Shown one piece after another: positions 21,034 to 33,316 of a stretch of DNA of 64,000 nucleotides. The position numbers were made by a program, and so were the translations under genes. The DNA is from Puccinellia tenuiflora. Lineage: Eukaryota > Streptophyta > Magnoliopsida > Poales > Poaceae. Below the pieces are notes generated by a model, which made no database searches, was not told the origin of the DNA, and was given only the letters and a program-made list of their open reading frames with translations. The stretch covers positions 434,001-498,000 of the forward strand of contig QRDG01001725.1 of assembly GCA_012064385.1 (NCBI GenBank). Reading direction: 5' to 3'. Numbering within the stretch: the first letter of the stretch is position 1; every line of letters begins with the position of its first letter.

Positions 21034-24000
21034 TCAACGCTTCCTCTTGTTGGTTCGCCACTGTCTCAGGACGCACTGGACAGCTTCCTTCAGAGACGCC
21101 TTCCGTTCCTCTTTGAAGTTCCATAGCTCTCCTACTGGATATCTCGCGCTGGCATTGTACTCATTAATTTCACGCAGCGCCTTTGTCACCAACGAATATA
21201 TTTCTTCACCGTGCTCTTCTTTTAAATCTTGAAGCTTCGCGTCATCAGCATCAATTATTTCCTAAAACACGCATGCACCGTTGGAAGTCGAATAAGAGGT
21301 AGTGGAACTTATAGGAAACGTTATTCATTCGGTTGCCAGGAAATCATTGTAAATAGCACATTATGGTAAAATAGGAGCCAGCATTTAATGATATCCAGGA
21401 TGACTAAATTCTACCATGGATAGGAAGTTACAGTAAACAAGCACAGTATAGCGGTACAATAATTAGCATTGAGACATCCAACATGACGGAGTTCTATTCA
21501 GTATTCATGAGAAAGCAGTACAACTAAATAGAACTAAAACACAAAAGCATTAAAATGCTACTCCAAAATAACAGAAGAAATTATATATGCAACAGAAAAG
21601 ATCGAAATATTTAAAAGCTTAGCATATGTTACAGGACAGTTTTGCACCACTCACAACTCAATGCTTAAAAGCTATGGAAGTATGTAAAGGCATTGGATTT
21701 TACAAACTAGATTCATACCGTCTCCTTCGCACCAACCATGACAACCCTAAAAGGGTGCCATTCTGGATTTCTAATTTCAGCTTCCCACTTTGAACAAAGA
21801 ATGGCAGCAGTAACTTCTGTATCCTCTTTTGATAGCTTCTGTCCGCATGCATTTGAAAATGCTTTCAGATCAAGCTCGCCCATTCTCTTGATTCCTATAT
21901 GTGCTTGGCCACCTGAAAGATCAAGCAAGCCCTGTGGAACATGCAGCAGATGAAAGGATCAACTCCCATAAGATCTGAAGAAAAATATAAAATAGGTTAA
22001 TCGTATCGCTGAAACAACATAACACTGTCCACATTGTACATTTTCAGTCGATTTAAAAGAAACGTACATTTTCCAGCTCCTTCCGAGCTTCTTGCATCTC
22101 AGTATTGCTTTTGCTTTCTTTAATAACCAGAGTTTGGTTAAGTGACTCCATGGCATCCAGTTCATCCATCTTATCTTGCAGTTCTGCACTAAGTTCACTA
22201 ATTTTTTTCGTCGATTCTGAATCTTCATGACCTGGCATATGCTTCATCACTTTCAATTTGCCCCTCAGTTGCTGTATTTCTAATTCAAGTGTATGTTTTG
22301 CCTCCAACTCCTGTTCTAACTTCAGGATTTTCTTTACAGCAGCTTCTTTCTCTCTCTGTGATTTCCATACAGTAAAGGTAATACACAAGAAATGCCGCTC
22401 ATAAAACAAACCATCATATCACTTGAATGGAACCCGGACACATACCTTCTGATCTCCCACCAGCCTCAACACATCCTCATTAGCTCTCTGTTGTTGCACT
22501 GTTGCCAACTTAAGGTGATTTGATTTACTAGCATTCTGAATTCAAGGAAAAGCAAAGTTACATAAGTTGTGCAAGTATTTCTAAGCAACAGGGCCTAGTC
22601 TTCTGCACTTTAGTGCCTTACACAGTATGTAAAATGGTATCAGACCCATAAATACATGCATATGACTCATAATAAATACTTGTTCTCAACTGAAAATAAA
22701 CGAGTAAAAAGCAACACAGGTTACAGGTACAAAAACTCATAAGGTGTACGCAATTAGGATCAAACTTATTTAGGTGGCACGTGCCATGTAAAAATGCACA
22801 TGGTAGCATATCCATGGGCATGTGGTCAGTGATGCGTGCAGAACAAAATAATGGAGGGTGCTCATGTTAGCCTGCTGATGAATAGAACACCCCAAATGCG
22901 AAATTGATGGTGCACCCACTTTTCTCAGGATCCAGAAATGCAATGGTCCCACTAGCACCCAATGAGCGCTCGCCTGTGCATGTGGGGATTAGTGCACTAG
23001 ACTCCACTTCAAAAGATGTAAGAAGGGTGCAAAACATGAGATGCGAGAAGCCAATAAATCACACACCTTCTGCTTCTCTTGCTCAAGATTCCTTCTCTCA
23101 TAATCACTTTTTGCAGCAAGGTCATCAAGCTGTTTGGATCTCGAATTAAGTTCGCTTATCTTGGACTCCAGCTCTGAACGCAGCTTTTGGTTTTCATCAA
23201 TGACCTTCTGAGAATGTCTGCGAGCTAGCTGCTGCATCTTCCGAATTTCTGATAGTCATAAGTTTAGTGATTGTTAAACAACTGAAAACATGGACGTGCT
23301 GACGACAGAACATGCGTCACACCTTTTTTCAAAAAGGGGGAAACCCGGACTCTGCATCAGTCAATGCACACAGCCAACATGCACGAATAATTTACGAAAA
23401 TTAACACAAACCTTCATTATACGCCTGGAGAAGTTGTTCCCTTTGCGCCATCATCTTCTCAAGTGACACAGCTGTCTCGTTGTATCTGAATTGAAGCTCC
23501 TGTAAATACTGATTCTTGACCTCAATTTGGTTGGCTAAATTAGCTACAAGTTTTTTATTTTTATGTGTTCCTTCATTCTCAAGATCATTGATAGTTTTCA
23601 GGTCAGCATTTTTCCTTAAGTGGTCTCCAATTAGCCCTGGAGAACTGTGATCTTCACCCCTTGCAACCCAGCCAAAAAGTTTTGACCCTTTATTCTGTTT
23701 TTGCTTCCAGTCGTTTTTACCATAACCTTCTGCCTCGAAGTATTTTTCAAATGCAAGTGCATTTCTGAAACCATTCCAGTCTCTTGCAAACTCAACAACA
23801 GCATTCCCTGTATGACCTCTAAATGTCCATAAAGGAGTAACCTTCAGCGGGCAAAAGTGTGACAGTTGTTCCTTCAAACGGTTTCCACTTTCTCCAATCT
23901 GGCGTCCATCCCTCCATTCAGTAGGCACATTAGCTACAACACCCATCCAGGGCCACACAAACTTCTCATGTCTGTTCAGAAGAGGTTGTGGCTCCAAGGC

Positions 24001-24300
24001 AATTAGCTGTGACTGTGGCTCAGGGGATTTAGCAAGGCCATTCTTCAAATGCTTGGCAAGGGCACGGTGGGTTGCCTTATCTTTTGCCGGTCGGTTAGGT
24101 TCTGCACCTACTCCTGAGGCATGCTGAAGAAGATTATGTATAGTGTAATCTTTCTTCTTTCCACTGCAGAATGGGCAACTGAAACTTTCACCATTGTTAA
24201 CTTTTAAATCTCCTGACATCAAGCTTGCATAAATTTTGCCTTCATACTCATCAATTTCAGCATCGCTAATGTCTGAATTATCATCTAAACTACATTCCAT
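21034..24300 (-). CDS. FDM1-like: Factor of DNA methylation (FDM/IDN2-like), zf-XS / XS / coiled coil / XH protein
   Basis: Six coding exons on the minus strand: 24300-23412, 23248-23067, 22535-22446, 22355-22068, 21931-21719 and 21261-21034. All have GT/AG borders and total 1890 bp = 629 residues plus stop, the usual family size. Exon 1 has a zinc-finger XS motif (CPFC…HNLLQHA, residues ~41-63) and the XS domain ([13 protein letters not shown] to [11 protein letters not shown], ~112-215). Residues ~225-480 are coiled coil. The last two exons give the XH domain ([27 protein letters not shown]). Family members bind double-stranded RNA through XS, dimerise, and act with IDN2 in RNA-directed DNA methylation. 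The copy looks intact. Which FDM paralogue it is cannot be told. Confidence 0.93.
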
Positions 24301-24658
24301 TTTCAGGAAGGAAGGAAAACCTAGATTACCTAGACATGAAACAAAGATTGTAAAAGGATAATCAATGTATTTATGCCAGTCAACATTATGTAATTACAAT
24401 AAGGACATAAGTAGGAATGACATTTTCTAAATAGCGTCAGACTAGAAGTAGTTTCAGATGTAGCAACATAAATAAACTTAATTATAATAACTCTGAAGAA
24501 AACCTAAATATCTTGTATCAACTCATATAGGTGATCAGCATAGCATTACTTATTGTGTGAACCCTGCCCGGCTGCCCCCCACGCTCTTGTGTTTTTTCTT
24601 GTGCTCTCACATAAGTTGCAGACAACAAAATATTTAGCTGTTTATAAATTGCAAGCTA

Positions 24659-24762
24659 CTCCCTCCGTTCCATTTTAGTTGACTCCCAAATGGATGTATC
24701 TAGACGTATTTTACATCTGGATACATACATTTGAGAGTCATCTAATATGGAACGGAGGGGAG
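24659..24762. mobile_element. Stowaway MITE (Tc1/Mariner)
   Basis: A 104 bp element begins CTCCCTCCGTTCC and ends GGAACGGAGGGGAG, flanked by TA on both sides (24657-24658 and 24763-24764). The long inverted arms are typical of Triticeae Stowaways. It lies upstream of the FDM-like start codon, probably in the gene's leader intron. Confidence 0.93.
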
Positions 24763-25329
24763 TAGTATGCAAGTCACACCAGTGCCTCTGCCATGGGTGC
24801 ACCACAAAAAAAAAAAGGGCGCCAACCGCGAAGGAGTTCGACTGTTCGAGTAAGTGCAGCTTTCGCACTCGGCGCTCCTAGTGTGAATCACACTCTGGAC
24901 ATACCAGAAAACAACGATGCAGTTGGCATTTTGTCGAACAGGCTGAGGGCTTCAGTGCACCAGAAGCAGGAGAGCACTAAGTTGTTGCTGAGATAAGTGG
25001 AGGTGATGCAGCCGAACTTGATGGCTAAGAAACATTCAGTCACTACCCTCAGACTTATACATTCAGACTAACAACCCTCAGACTGAAACATGATACTAAC
25101 AACCTATCCAGAAACCCTTCCAACCTCAAACTGCAGCAAATTTCACTAATGAAAAAATCAAACGTGCATCACCTCCACTTAGTCTGAGGGCTGTTTGCAG
25201 AAACCCTTTGGTCTGCAGGTTGTTAGTATGCAGAAACAACCTATCCAGAAGCTATCAGAGTTCCAGAATTCAGATGTAAAAAATATCGTCAGGAAATCAT
25301 GACACGTTTCTGACAGTTATCAAAAATAG

Positions 25330-25700
25330 GTCTTTCCGGAAATTAGGCAGAAGATTTGGCAGCGGCATCAAATGGGGAGAGGGAAGCTCACTGAGACACT
25401 GCCGATTCGGGGTGCTGCCGCTGGACGCCGGGCGTCGTTGTTGCAGCCGGCTGGAGGAACCGCAGAGGAGGAGGAGGCGGGGCGAACACGGGGGCGAGAG
25501 GGTAGCCCGCCTCTTTCGTTCCAGCCGCCGGGAGGAACGAGCGGCGGAGGTGGAGGAGAGGCGGACAGGGGAACGCACCAGGCAGGTCGCCGGTCAGTCC
25601 AAGGAGCAGGCGCGACGAACAGATCGTTTGGGAACAGAGCCCGTAAAATGCATAAAACACGGTTTTCAGCTCGCTCTGCGTTCTGGGGGTGTTTTAGCGG
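25330..25700 (-). promoter_or_regulatory. Probable leader exon / promoter region of the FDM-like gene
   Basis: A GC-rich, CpG-rich island stands out in AT-rich surroundings about 1 kb upstream of the FDM-like ATG on the minus strand. FDM genes usually have an untranslated first exon, so this is a plausible leader. No splice pair was proved; candidate acceptors lie just upstream of 24301 (CATGTCTAG and GTAATCTAG on the minus strand). The Mutator-type element begins only ~55 bp beyond it. Confidence 0.4.
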
Positions 25701-26331
25701 CGAAAATGCTCGGCGTAGATCGGAGACTGAATCCGAACTGGATATTAAAAAAAAGGAAAAAGTCTATTTTCAACCTTGAACTCGTAGAGGTCAGACGGAA
25801 TGAACCCTCGACTTCAAATCCCTGTCATTTATACCCTGAACTTACGAATCCCAGTCTAAATTAAACCTTGAACAGGTTTTTAAAGAAAATATATATAATT
25901 CACACTGGCGTGTGGGGCAGGGGCAGCCACGGTCAGCGGCGAAGTAAGCAGCTGCGAGGGCGACCACAGCGCGCGAGGCCGGCAGTGGCCGCGGCGAGCT
26001 TGCGAGGTGGCTGTGGCCAGCGCGCGAGGGTGGCGGCGGACATGGAGTGCGGCAATGGTGACGGAGAGTGCGTGAAGCAGGCTGCGGCGACGGCGAGCAC
26101 GGCAATGGTGAGGGAGCGCGCAGCAGTAGCTAGCATGCGACGACCGGCGAGCGCAATTAGAAGGTAGCACGCGGCAACGACGAGCGCACTACAGAAGCTA
26201 GCCCGCGGCTGGCGGCGAGCCGATGACGAGTGCACTGGAGAAGCTAGCACGCGGTGGCGAGCGCGCACAGGACACCACATGTCAGGTGCATCTCCTTCCT
26301 CTCTCTCTCACCAAGCAACAGCTAAGCACGA

Positions 26332-27499
26332 TCTGGGCGGCGCGGGCCGCCATGGCGTCTCCCTCCTTGGTGCTGCTTGGTCCCGGACACTCGCGGCCGG
26401 CGCGGCGGTGCTGCAGCGGTCTGGTTGTCTTCTTGGATGGTTTCGTCGGCGAGTGGGGTGGTGCGGCCATGCTTGGCTGCTCCGATCTGGGAAGGGGCAG
26501 GGGCCCCGGTCCTCCTTCTCGAGCTCCTCTGTACCGCGCCAGATCTGGTGCTGCCCGTAGCCATGGGGGCTGTCGGTGGTTGATCCGGTGGTGGAACCTT
26601 CCCTCCTTGTCTTCTTCGTCTTGTCGGTGCGCGGAGCTGGGATGCCGGGGCGGCGGCCCTGGACGGTGGGAGTCCTGTGGTTGGCGGGCGAGCCAAGGAC
26701 TCAGATGCTGGCTGGTGACCATGGCCACAGGGGTGGCACGGTGGCTGGCGGGTGACCTGCAGTGGCGGTGGCTCGGGTGTCGATTGTCGATGTTCGGTGC
26801 CCCGTGTAGAAGGCGGTGAGAATTTGCCGGGGGGAAACCCTTGCCCGAGGTCTGCTCGGGACGCGGCGGCGATGTTCGTGGACGCCGTCCCCTTCTTGGA
26901 GGCGCCGCAGCGGCTTCTCCGGCCTTCTACGCTCCGGATGAAAATCCAAGATCCTCGGATCGGGTGGTGGCGGCGCCCTGGCGTCGTGTGCTTCTTGAAG
27001 ATGCCGCCTTGGAGTCCACGGCGGGTTGCTATCCGGTGGTGGTGCTTTGTGCTTCCTCCGACCATGCTTGTGACTTGCCCTGCACCGCGGCGTTTCTTGT
27101 TCAGGGCTTCGGTTTGCCTGTCTTCAGCTCTTGGGACAGTGGCGGTGATGATCCTGGTGGTCGGCCTTCGGTGGTGTAGTTCGTCTCGGCGGTGTGCCGT
27201 GTGTGTTGGTGTGCCCGAGTCCCCAGCTCCGGCCCGACTCCTCTGCCCGTCTTGGCGGTGTACAGTGTGTGTTGGTGTGCCCGAGTTCCTGGCTCCAGCC
27301 CGACACCTCTGCCCGTCTTGAGTGTGCTCTCCTTCCCCGGCTTTGCCCCTTTGGTGTTCGCCTGTAATCTCTCCAGTAGCCTTGTGTCATGTGTGTGTGT
27401 GCAGTGTCGGGTTGTAAGCTGGATTCAGCATTTGTATCTGTTTCGCCGTTGTGCGTTATTAACTTAACGCAGGGCCTCGGCCTTTTATCTAAAAAAAAA
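26332..27499 (+). mobile_element. Poly(A) retroposon (LINE-like or retroposed transcript) inside the Mutator-type element
   Basis: The insertion ends in GGCCTTTTATCT and an A-run (27491-27500). It is flanked by identical 15-base copies AACAGCTAAGCACGA at 26317-26331 and 27500-27514, the hallmark of target-primed reverse transcription. Near its 3' end a ~70 bp unit (…GTGTGTTGGTGTGCCCGAGT…) is repeated in tandem at 27181 and 27251. No reverse transcriptase motif is seen, so it is non-autonomous or 5'-truncated. ORFs within it are not recognisable. Confidence 0.82.
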
Positions 27500-27588
27500 A
27501 ACAGCTAAGCACGAAGGCACATCAGCTAGCCAATAGCAGCGGCTAGCATGCGGCGGCGGCTCTAGAGCACCATAGCGACTAGTACGCG

Positions 27589-27800
27589 GTGGCTTGGAGC
27601 GAGCGCGGAGTGCGGCGAGGGCGAGCACAACGAGCAGCGGCGAGCGCGGAGTGTGGCGACGGTGAGCACGGCCGGCAGCGGCGACGGGCCGGACGTGAGG
27701 CGAGCGCGGAGTGCGGCGACGACGAGCACGGCCGGCAGCGGCGAGCGCGGAGTACGGCGAGGACGAGCACAGCGAGCAGCGGCAAGCGCGGAGTGCGGCC
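27589..27800. repeat. GC-rich degenerate tandem repeat
   Basis: The phrase GCGAGCGCGGAGTGCGGCGA recurs about five times at irregular 30-60 bp spacing, interleaved with CGAGCACGGCCGGCAGCGGC. It is part of the Mutator-type element's interior. Similar phrases lie at 25960-26260 on the other side of the retroposon, so the array was split by the insertion. Confidence 0.65.
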
Positions 27801-28079
27801 GGTAGCCTGTTGACTTTTTTTTTATTTCTAATTTTTTAATCTAGAAATGAGAGAGGGATGGATCTGATATGTGGGTCCTCACTGTCAGTTAGAGTAACAT
27901 GTAATCCTAGTCTGGGTTGTTGCCTTCCCGGTGTACCAAACACCTTCAGGGTCTGATTTAGACCGGGATTCGCAAGTTCAGGGTACAAACGACAGGGATT
28001 TGGAGTTCAGGGTTCATTTGGCCGAACCTCTATGAGTTCAGGGTTGAAAATGGACTTTTTTCCTTAAAAAAACGCAAAA

Positions 28080-28960
28080 TCTATTCCGTGTGCGGGCACT
28101 GTCCTGTTCTTACACGGTGCTCCCTATCGCGCGACGTCCGATCGTCATCGTGCGGCCCGGATCGATCGCGTGCATGTGTCGCGTCCAACAAAACGCACCG
28201 ACCGCTCAAACCGTGCCGTTGACCATTCACCTCCTAAATTTATCCTGACCTTCTCTCTATCCTATCCCCTCACACGCAACGCACACCACAGCCACACACG
28301 CATCCTCTCTCTCTTCTCTCGCTTGCTCTCTCTCTCCCATCGCCCACACCACCGCACCTCCTCTTGCTCCCAAGCTCAGCTCCCTCGCGAGGCCGTCGCT
28401 CACCACACCACCGTCTCCCGCCGGCGTAGCTCCTCCCGCCGCACCACACAAAGGTCGTCCCCATCCCCGTCCCTTCAACTCCCGCGACCAGATCGAGCGG
28501 CGGCGCGGCCGGGCCTGCTCGCCGGCGTCCCATCTGCTTCCCTCTGCCGTCGGACCCTACTGCCCTCCGCCACTTCTCCCCCAACACCGGCCTCCTCCAC
28601 TCCCTCAAGTCGCTGCGGAGCTGGCCGGGCCGCGGCGCGCCCGTGACCGAGGGTTTGCGGCGGAGGCGGTGGTCCACGCCGGCCACAGGACGTCCACGGC
28701 GCGGACGGGAGCCACAGGGGGCTTCATCCACCTCGCGCCGCAGGTAGGTGTCTTGTCCTCGGAGCAGGGGACGACAGCGTTCGGCGTTTCCCCGCCCTAT
28801 CCGTCGATCCCGGCGACCACCGCTCACCGGCATCCTCCCTCGGTGTCTTCGCGAGGGCAGGCAGGCCGTGGACGTTGCCGGACCTCAAGCCCGGCGTGCT
28901 TCTGCTGCCGTCCATCTTTCATGCAATTCTTGATTACCGACACACCATACGTCAGTTTAT
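28080..28960. other. CpG-rich segment resembling a gene 5' end, product unknown
   Basis: A CT-rich leader-like stretch (28240-28350) is followed by a GC-rich region and a good donor-like site CGCAG/GTAGGTG near 28742. Open frames exist on both strands (28170-28646 plus; 28833-28270 minus), but their translations are low-complexity Pro/Arg/Ser-rich and match no family I recognise. It could be the first exon of a decayed gene or an active promoter island. Confidence 0.3.
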
Positions 28961-30682
28961 AAATAGTTCTTGATTTTTTCCGTCGGTAGATGTAGATTTT
29001 CATGCAGTTCGGGCGTAATTTCAATTGTTTTTGTAGGTGCATTTTTTATTTTTTTCAATGGAATATGTAGTTTCAGTAGATGTTTTTTCTGTAAATTGTT
29101 TTTGCACAAATTCTGTTTATGAAGCTGTCATACACAGAATCGGTAGTGCCATGTTGTGTCATCAGACGACATTGTATTATCCACGGATGTCTGTGAATTG
29201 TTTATACTCCAAATTTTCCATATGGTTATATAGTATTTTTCAGTTTGTCAACTCAATGAAATTTATATAGCTCGCTACTATTTTCCGAACTGTTTTACGG
29301 AAATACTGGATGGAATTTGGGGCCTAAACTTGATATATTTACCTAGACGCCTAGTAGATTATGAGTTTGGTGGGGATGCAGTTTCATTTAGTCTAGGATG
29401 TAGTTTCTTTTCGCGAATTGCTTGTGCTTTACACAAATGGTTTATAATTTCTGATTTTTTTGTGGTGATGTATTTCTTAATTTCCAGGATGTATTTTTTG
29501 CAAATAATATATGCCACATGTTACATCTATCTTCTTTTTTAATCAAATCCACATCATTAAGTAATTTCTGACATGTAGTTTTTCCTTTTTACTCAACATT
29601 CTGGATGTAGTCTTGCAACTAACACTTGCTTGTAACAATATACATATATTTGCATCCATGTGTTTGTATATCATTGTGGTTTTGAATATTTTTTGTGCCC
29701 TCTATAACTTGGGATCCATCTGGGAGTTACATGCAAGGTGGTCGTGTGATAGATGTTGGATCCACACCGTTATTTTGACCTTGTTTTCTCCATTTCTTGC
29801 ATCAGAAGTTACAAGGTGTGCATGCTGATGAGATTCCGTACTGTCTATGGAGGATAGATCATTTCTTCTCTTGCAATCAGCAGCGCCAGCGCCAGTTGAA
29901 TCGGGTTCTTTTGTTTTGTGTTGATTATAATAGTAAATGTAAGAAGCAGCTGCTCATTAGGTAGTCGCCATGGAAAATATAAGTCCCTGGTTTTTCTATC
30001 ATTTTCCTCTCCGATCAATCAGAAGATACATGTAACTCTAGGATCTAGTACAAGGTCCTATTACTACCATTTTTTTCTGGATCATTTTACCAGAAGATAC
30101 AAGTAACCTGGGGATTCGACAATATTTCATTTTTACTTCTAGTTTTTTTGGATATCTTTTTCGTTGTGCATCTACCAGAATATACATGCAACCTGGGTGT
30201 TTAGCACTAGTTCCTTAAGTTTTTTATCATTTTTGTTCCTGTATCTATCGGGAGGTACATGCTACTTGGAGTATAGCATTAGCACAGGTTTCAAATGTGC
30301 GTACTTGGGCCTTGGACGAAGGGTGAGTGCGTCCTGCTCGTCAGCTCGAGTGGTCTTTATAGCAAGCCTAGGCGTAGCGTACGTACGTACGTGCAGCAGG
30401 TTTGTTGTCGTTTGCACGCTACCAAAACCAGACGTGTTGTCTTTTGCACGCTAGCCACATGCGGACCGTGGGGACCAGCTTTTTCCGTTTTCGGCAAAAA
30501 CTGGACTGGATAGCCGTGCCTTGCTATTCTAGGAAAGGGCACTGCGTAACGCTAAACAGTGCCCGGGCACTCCCTAGTTGCATCCATAAAAAAAATCATT
30601 GCCGTGAACAAACATTGGCGGGATCATCGATTACAACCAAAATACGTCGACGGTGATCATCGGAGAAGCAAAAGAACCTACG
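28961..30682. other. AT-rich sequence without a recognisable gene
   Basis: It is low in GC and contains recurring phrases such as CAGAAGATACA-GTAAC near 30020 and 30090 with variants near 30176 and 30248. These suggest a degenerate ~75-80 bp tandem repeat. A (ACGT)n tract lies near 30377-30392. No coding or RNA gene is supported. Confidence 0.5.
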
Positions 30683-31021
30683 CTAACCTAACCCTAGCCC
30701 TAAACCTACCCGGGGACGGCGCGGCGACACAGAGAAGGAGCGGCGCCGCTCATTCCTCGTCGGAGGAGACGATAGGGACGGGCTCCGCGAGGGAGGCGGC
30801 GATGCCCTGGTCGAGGAGCACGTTGTTGACTCAGAGTCGCGGCGGCGCTGCGCCTCGTGCTCCGTTGCCTCCGCCGCTGACCGCTTGCACAAGGTCGCCA
30901 CGACGGCGTCGACTGCATTCTCGGGGATGAAGTCGGGCGAGCGGCCGAATGCGTCGGCGTCATACCCCTCAACCTCCTCCGGCTCCTCCCTCCTCACCTT
31001 CGCGTGGGAAGAGCTTCGCAC
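30683..31021 (-). CDS. Unidentified GC-rich open frame truncated by a retrotransposon
   Basis: A 112-codon minus-strand frame includes an acidic segment (EVEGYDADAFGRSPDFIPEN) followed by Ala/Arg/Ser-rich sequence. The segment looks like real protein rather than repeat translation, and the frame ends beside the Athila fragment that begins at about 31038. It may be one exon of a gene whose remainder was lost. No family was recognised and the start is not defended. Confidence 0.3.
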   Translation of the reverse strand: MRSSSHAKVRREEPEEVEGYDADAFGRSPDFIPENAVDAVVATLCKRSAAEATEHEAQRRRDSESTTCSSTRASPPPSRSPSLSSPPTRNERRRSFSVSPRRPRVGLGLGLG

Positions 31022-31037
31022 AACGGAAGAGTGTCTT

Positions 31038-31698
31038 CACCTTATCATCCCCAAACTAGTGGACAAGTGGAATTAACTAATAGATAGATTAAGTTAATCT
31101 TGCAAAAGACCGTTAATAAATCAAGAAAGAATTAGGATAAGAAATTTAATGATGTTTTATGGACCTACAGAACTTCTTACAAAAATCCCATGGGCATATG
31201 TACTTATAAAATGATTATGGAAAGCCTTGTCATTTACCACTAGAATTAGAACATAAAGCTTACTGAGCAACTAAAGAACTTACCGGTGAGAAAAGATTGC
31301 TTGATATGAGTTCTTTGGATGAATGTAGAAGTGAAGCTTATGAAAATGCCAAATTATTTAAAGAAAAAGTTAAGAAGTGGCATGATAAAAAGATTTTTAA
31401 AAGAGAATTTAATGTTGGATATAAAGTATTACGGTATAGGTCCCGTCTCAGATCGTTTGCAGGAAAACTCCTATCAAAATGGGAAAGGCCCTTTATTATT
31501 GAAGAAGTTTATCATTCTCGTGCCATGAAAATTAATTCGTTGGATGGAGATAAACCACAAGTGGTTAATGGCCAAAGGCTAAAGCATTATATTTCTGGTG
31601 ATCCACTTGAAAAAGATGTTGATATAATACTAGTTGTGACTCCGGAAGAATTCATCAAAAATAAATATCAGAAGGATCCAGAGTCGGAATTGGAATAG
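31038..31698 (+). pseudogene. Athila-type integrase, C-terminal part
   Basis: The sequence opens at the end of the catalytic core (HPQTSGQVELTNR, which holds the catalytic Glu) and hits a TAG at the next conserved Glu codon (31081 region). After further frame loss it is open from 31297 with LFKEKVKKWHDKKI, LSKWERPFIIEEVY and VVNGQRLKHYISG. These are standard Athila integrase C-terminal motifs. The first two catalytic aspartates lie upstream of the truncation and are lost. It is not functional. Confidence 0.85.
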
Positions 31699-33316
31699 GT
31701 ATCAGTTCTGTTAAGTAAACTTTCTCGAAATATTCCAGAAAATTTATATTCGTCGTTTTTCGGAAATATAATAAAAGAAGAGACGGAGTCGGAGACCTGG
31801 GTGCTCAGGTGGCACTTGGCCGCGGTCCAGACATGGACCGCGCCTGGGCCCCACATGGAGCCCCAGGAGACCTCCTCCGACTCCGCCTTGTCTTGTCGCC
31901 TTCCTTTTATTCAGAAAAGTTTTGCTAAATATTCACCCGGATCTCTCGAGGTCTGTATCTCGTGTTTTCGACGCTTTTCGTTTTCGAGTTGTGTCTGCCA
32001 TGTTTTCAAGCCCTAGATCGAGATGTCTTCTTGCGGGTCAAGCAGAGAGGACTACACCGCTAGGCGCCGTCGTGAGCTCCAATGGGACATCAAAGAAGGA
32101 GCTTTTGTTGGGTGGTCCACCGAGGAAGAGATTGTCGCTAGGAGGGCTGACATGGAGCGCATCGTCTTGGAAGAAGTAAGGAGGGTACCACCGCGTCGCC
32201 CTGCAGGACCAGCAACTGGGACACCAAGGCCAAGCAATCCCACTTTTGTGGGATCCATTAACTATCAACGTGCTTTCTCTCATAATGCGCAGGGAGCGGT
32301 GCCGCCAAGCTTTGATCCACCCTCAGTCCCTGTCGTTGCTGAATCACACAGAGTCGCGGATCAGTTTTGCGAGCAATATGATACGTCCCAGACGTATCTA
32401 TAATTTTTTATGTTCCATGCTTGATTATATATCATTGTCACATGTTTTTATAATGTTTTTTATCATTTTGGTATAATTCATGAACTAACCTATTGACAAG
32501 ATGCCTAGTGCCAGTTCTTGTTTTCTGTTGTCTTTTTGTTTCAGAAAAGCTATTCGGGGAAGTTTCTCGGAATAGGCTACAAATTTACATGATTTATTTT
32601 TACGAAGAAACAAAGACGGAGCCATGAGGGGAGATGCAGGGGGCCCCGCCACCTCCCAGACGCCACCCAGGCACGGCCCAAGCTTGGCCGCGCGTGGGTC
32701 CCACCTAGATGCCTCGGGCGCCTCCCCGAGTTGCCATTTCGCCTATAATCGCCTTCGTCTTGGAAATCCTCGATCTCCGATCATATTCTACAGAAAACAT
32801 CCGAGGCCGCCGCCGTTGCCAACCCTAGATTGGGAGGGTCCTCAAGCTCTTCTCAGCACCCTGCCGGAGGGGGAGATCGTCACCGGAGGCATCTACACCA
32901 CCATGCCTGCCTCCGGAGTGATGCGTGAGCAGTCCACCACGGGACTACGGGTCCATAACAGTAGTTAGATGTTTGTCTCTTCTCCTTGTACTCCATTGTT
33001 TAGATCTTGTGATCTGCCCTACATGATCAAGGTCATATTATCTGTAATTGCTACATGATGTGTTTGCTTGGATCCGATGAATTGTGGAAATCATTACTCT
33101 TGTTCATCTATGTGTTATGTTTTATTTATGATCTTGCATGCTTCCGATGCTAGTGGATGCTTTGGCGAAGTAATTGTTAGTATATTCAGAGAGGGTATTT
33201 ATGCTAGATAGTGGGTTCATGCCTTCTTGAGTAGAGTGCGACTGACAGAAACACTCATGACAAGTTTGTGTTGTTGCCACTAGGGAGAAAACAGCGGTGT
33301 TATTTCCTTGTGTTAT

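Larger units (their letters stand above)
25755..28063. mobile_element. Non-autonomous Mutator-type element with ~130 bp inverted repeats
   Basis: Left end GGAAAAAGTCTATTTTCAA… (25755-25885) and right end …TTGAAAATGGACTTTTTTCC (27940-28063) are long imperfect inverted repeats sharing CCTGAACTC-TAGAGGT, AATCCCTGTC-TTT and CCCTGAACTT-CGAATCCC. The right flank TTAAAAAAA (28064-28072) repeats the left TTAAAAAAAA with one A difference, consistent with a 9 bp target duplication. The inside is GC-rich, with repeated GCGAGCGCGGAGTGCGGCGA phrases and a retroposon at 26332-27499. No transposase is present. Confidence 0.8.

Noticed and set aside
28170..28833. Overlapping plus- and minus-strand ORFs in a CpG-rich segment
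   Set aside because: Translations are low-complexity and match no family; the segment is reported as a possible gene 5' end only, not as a gene.
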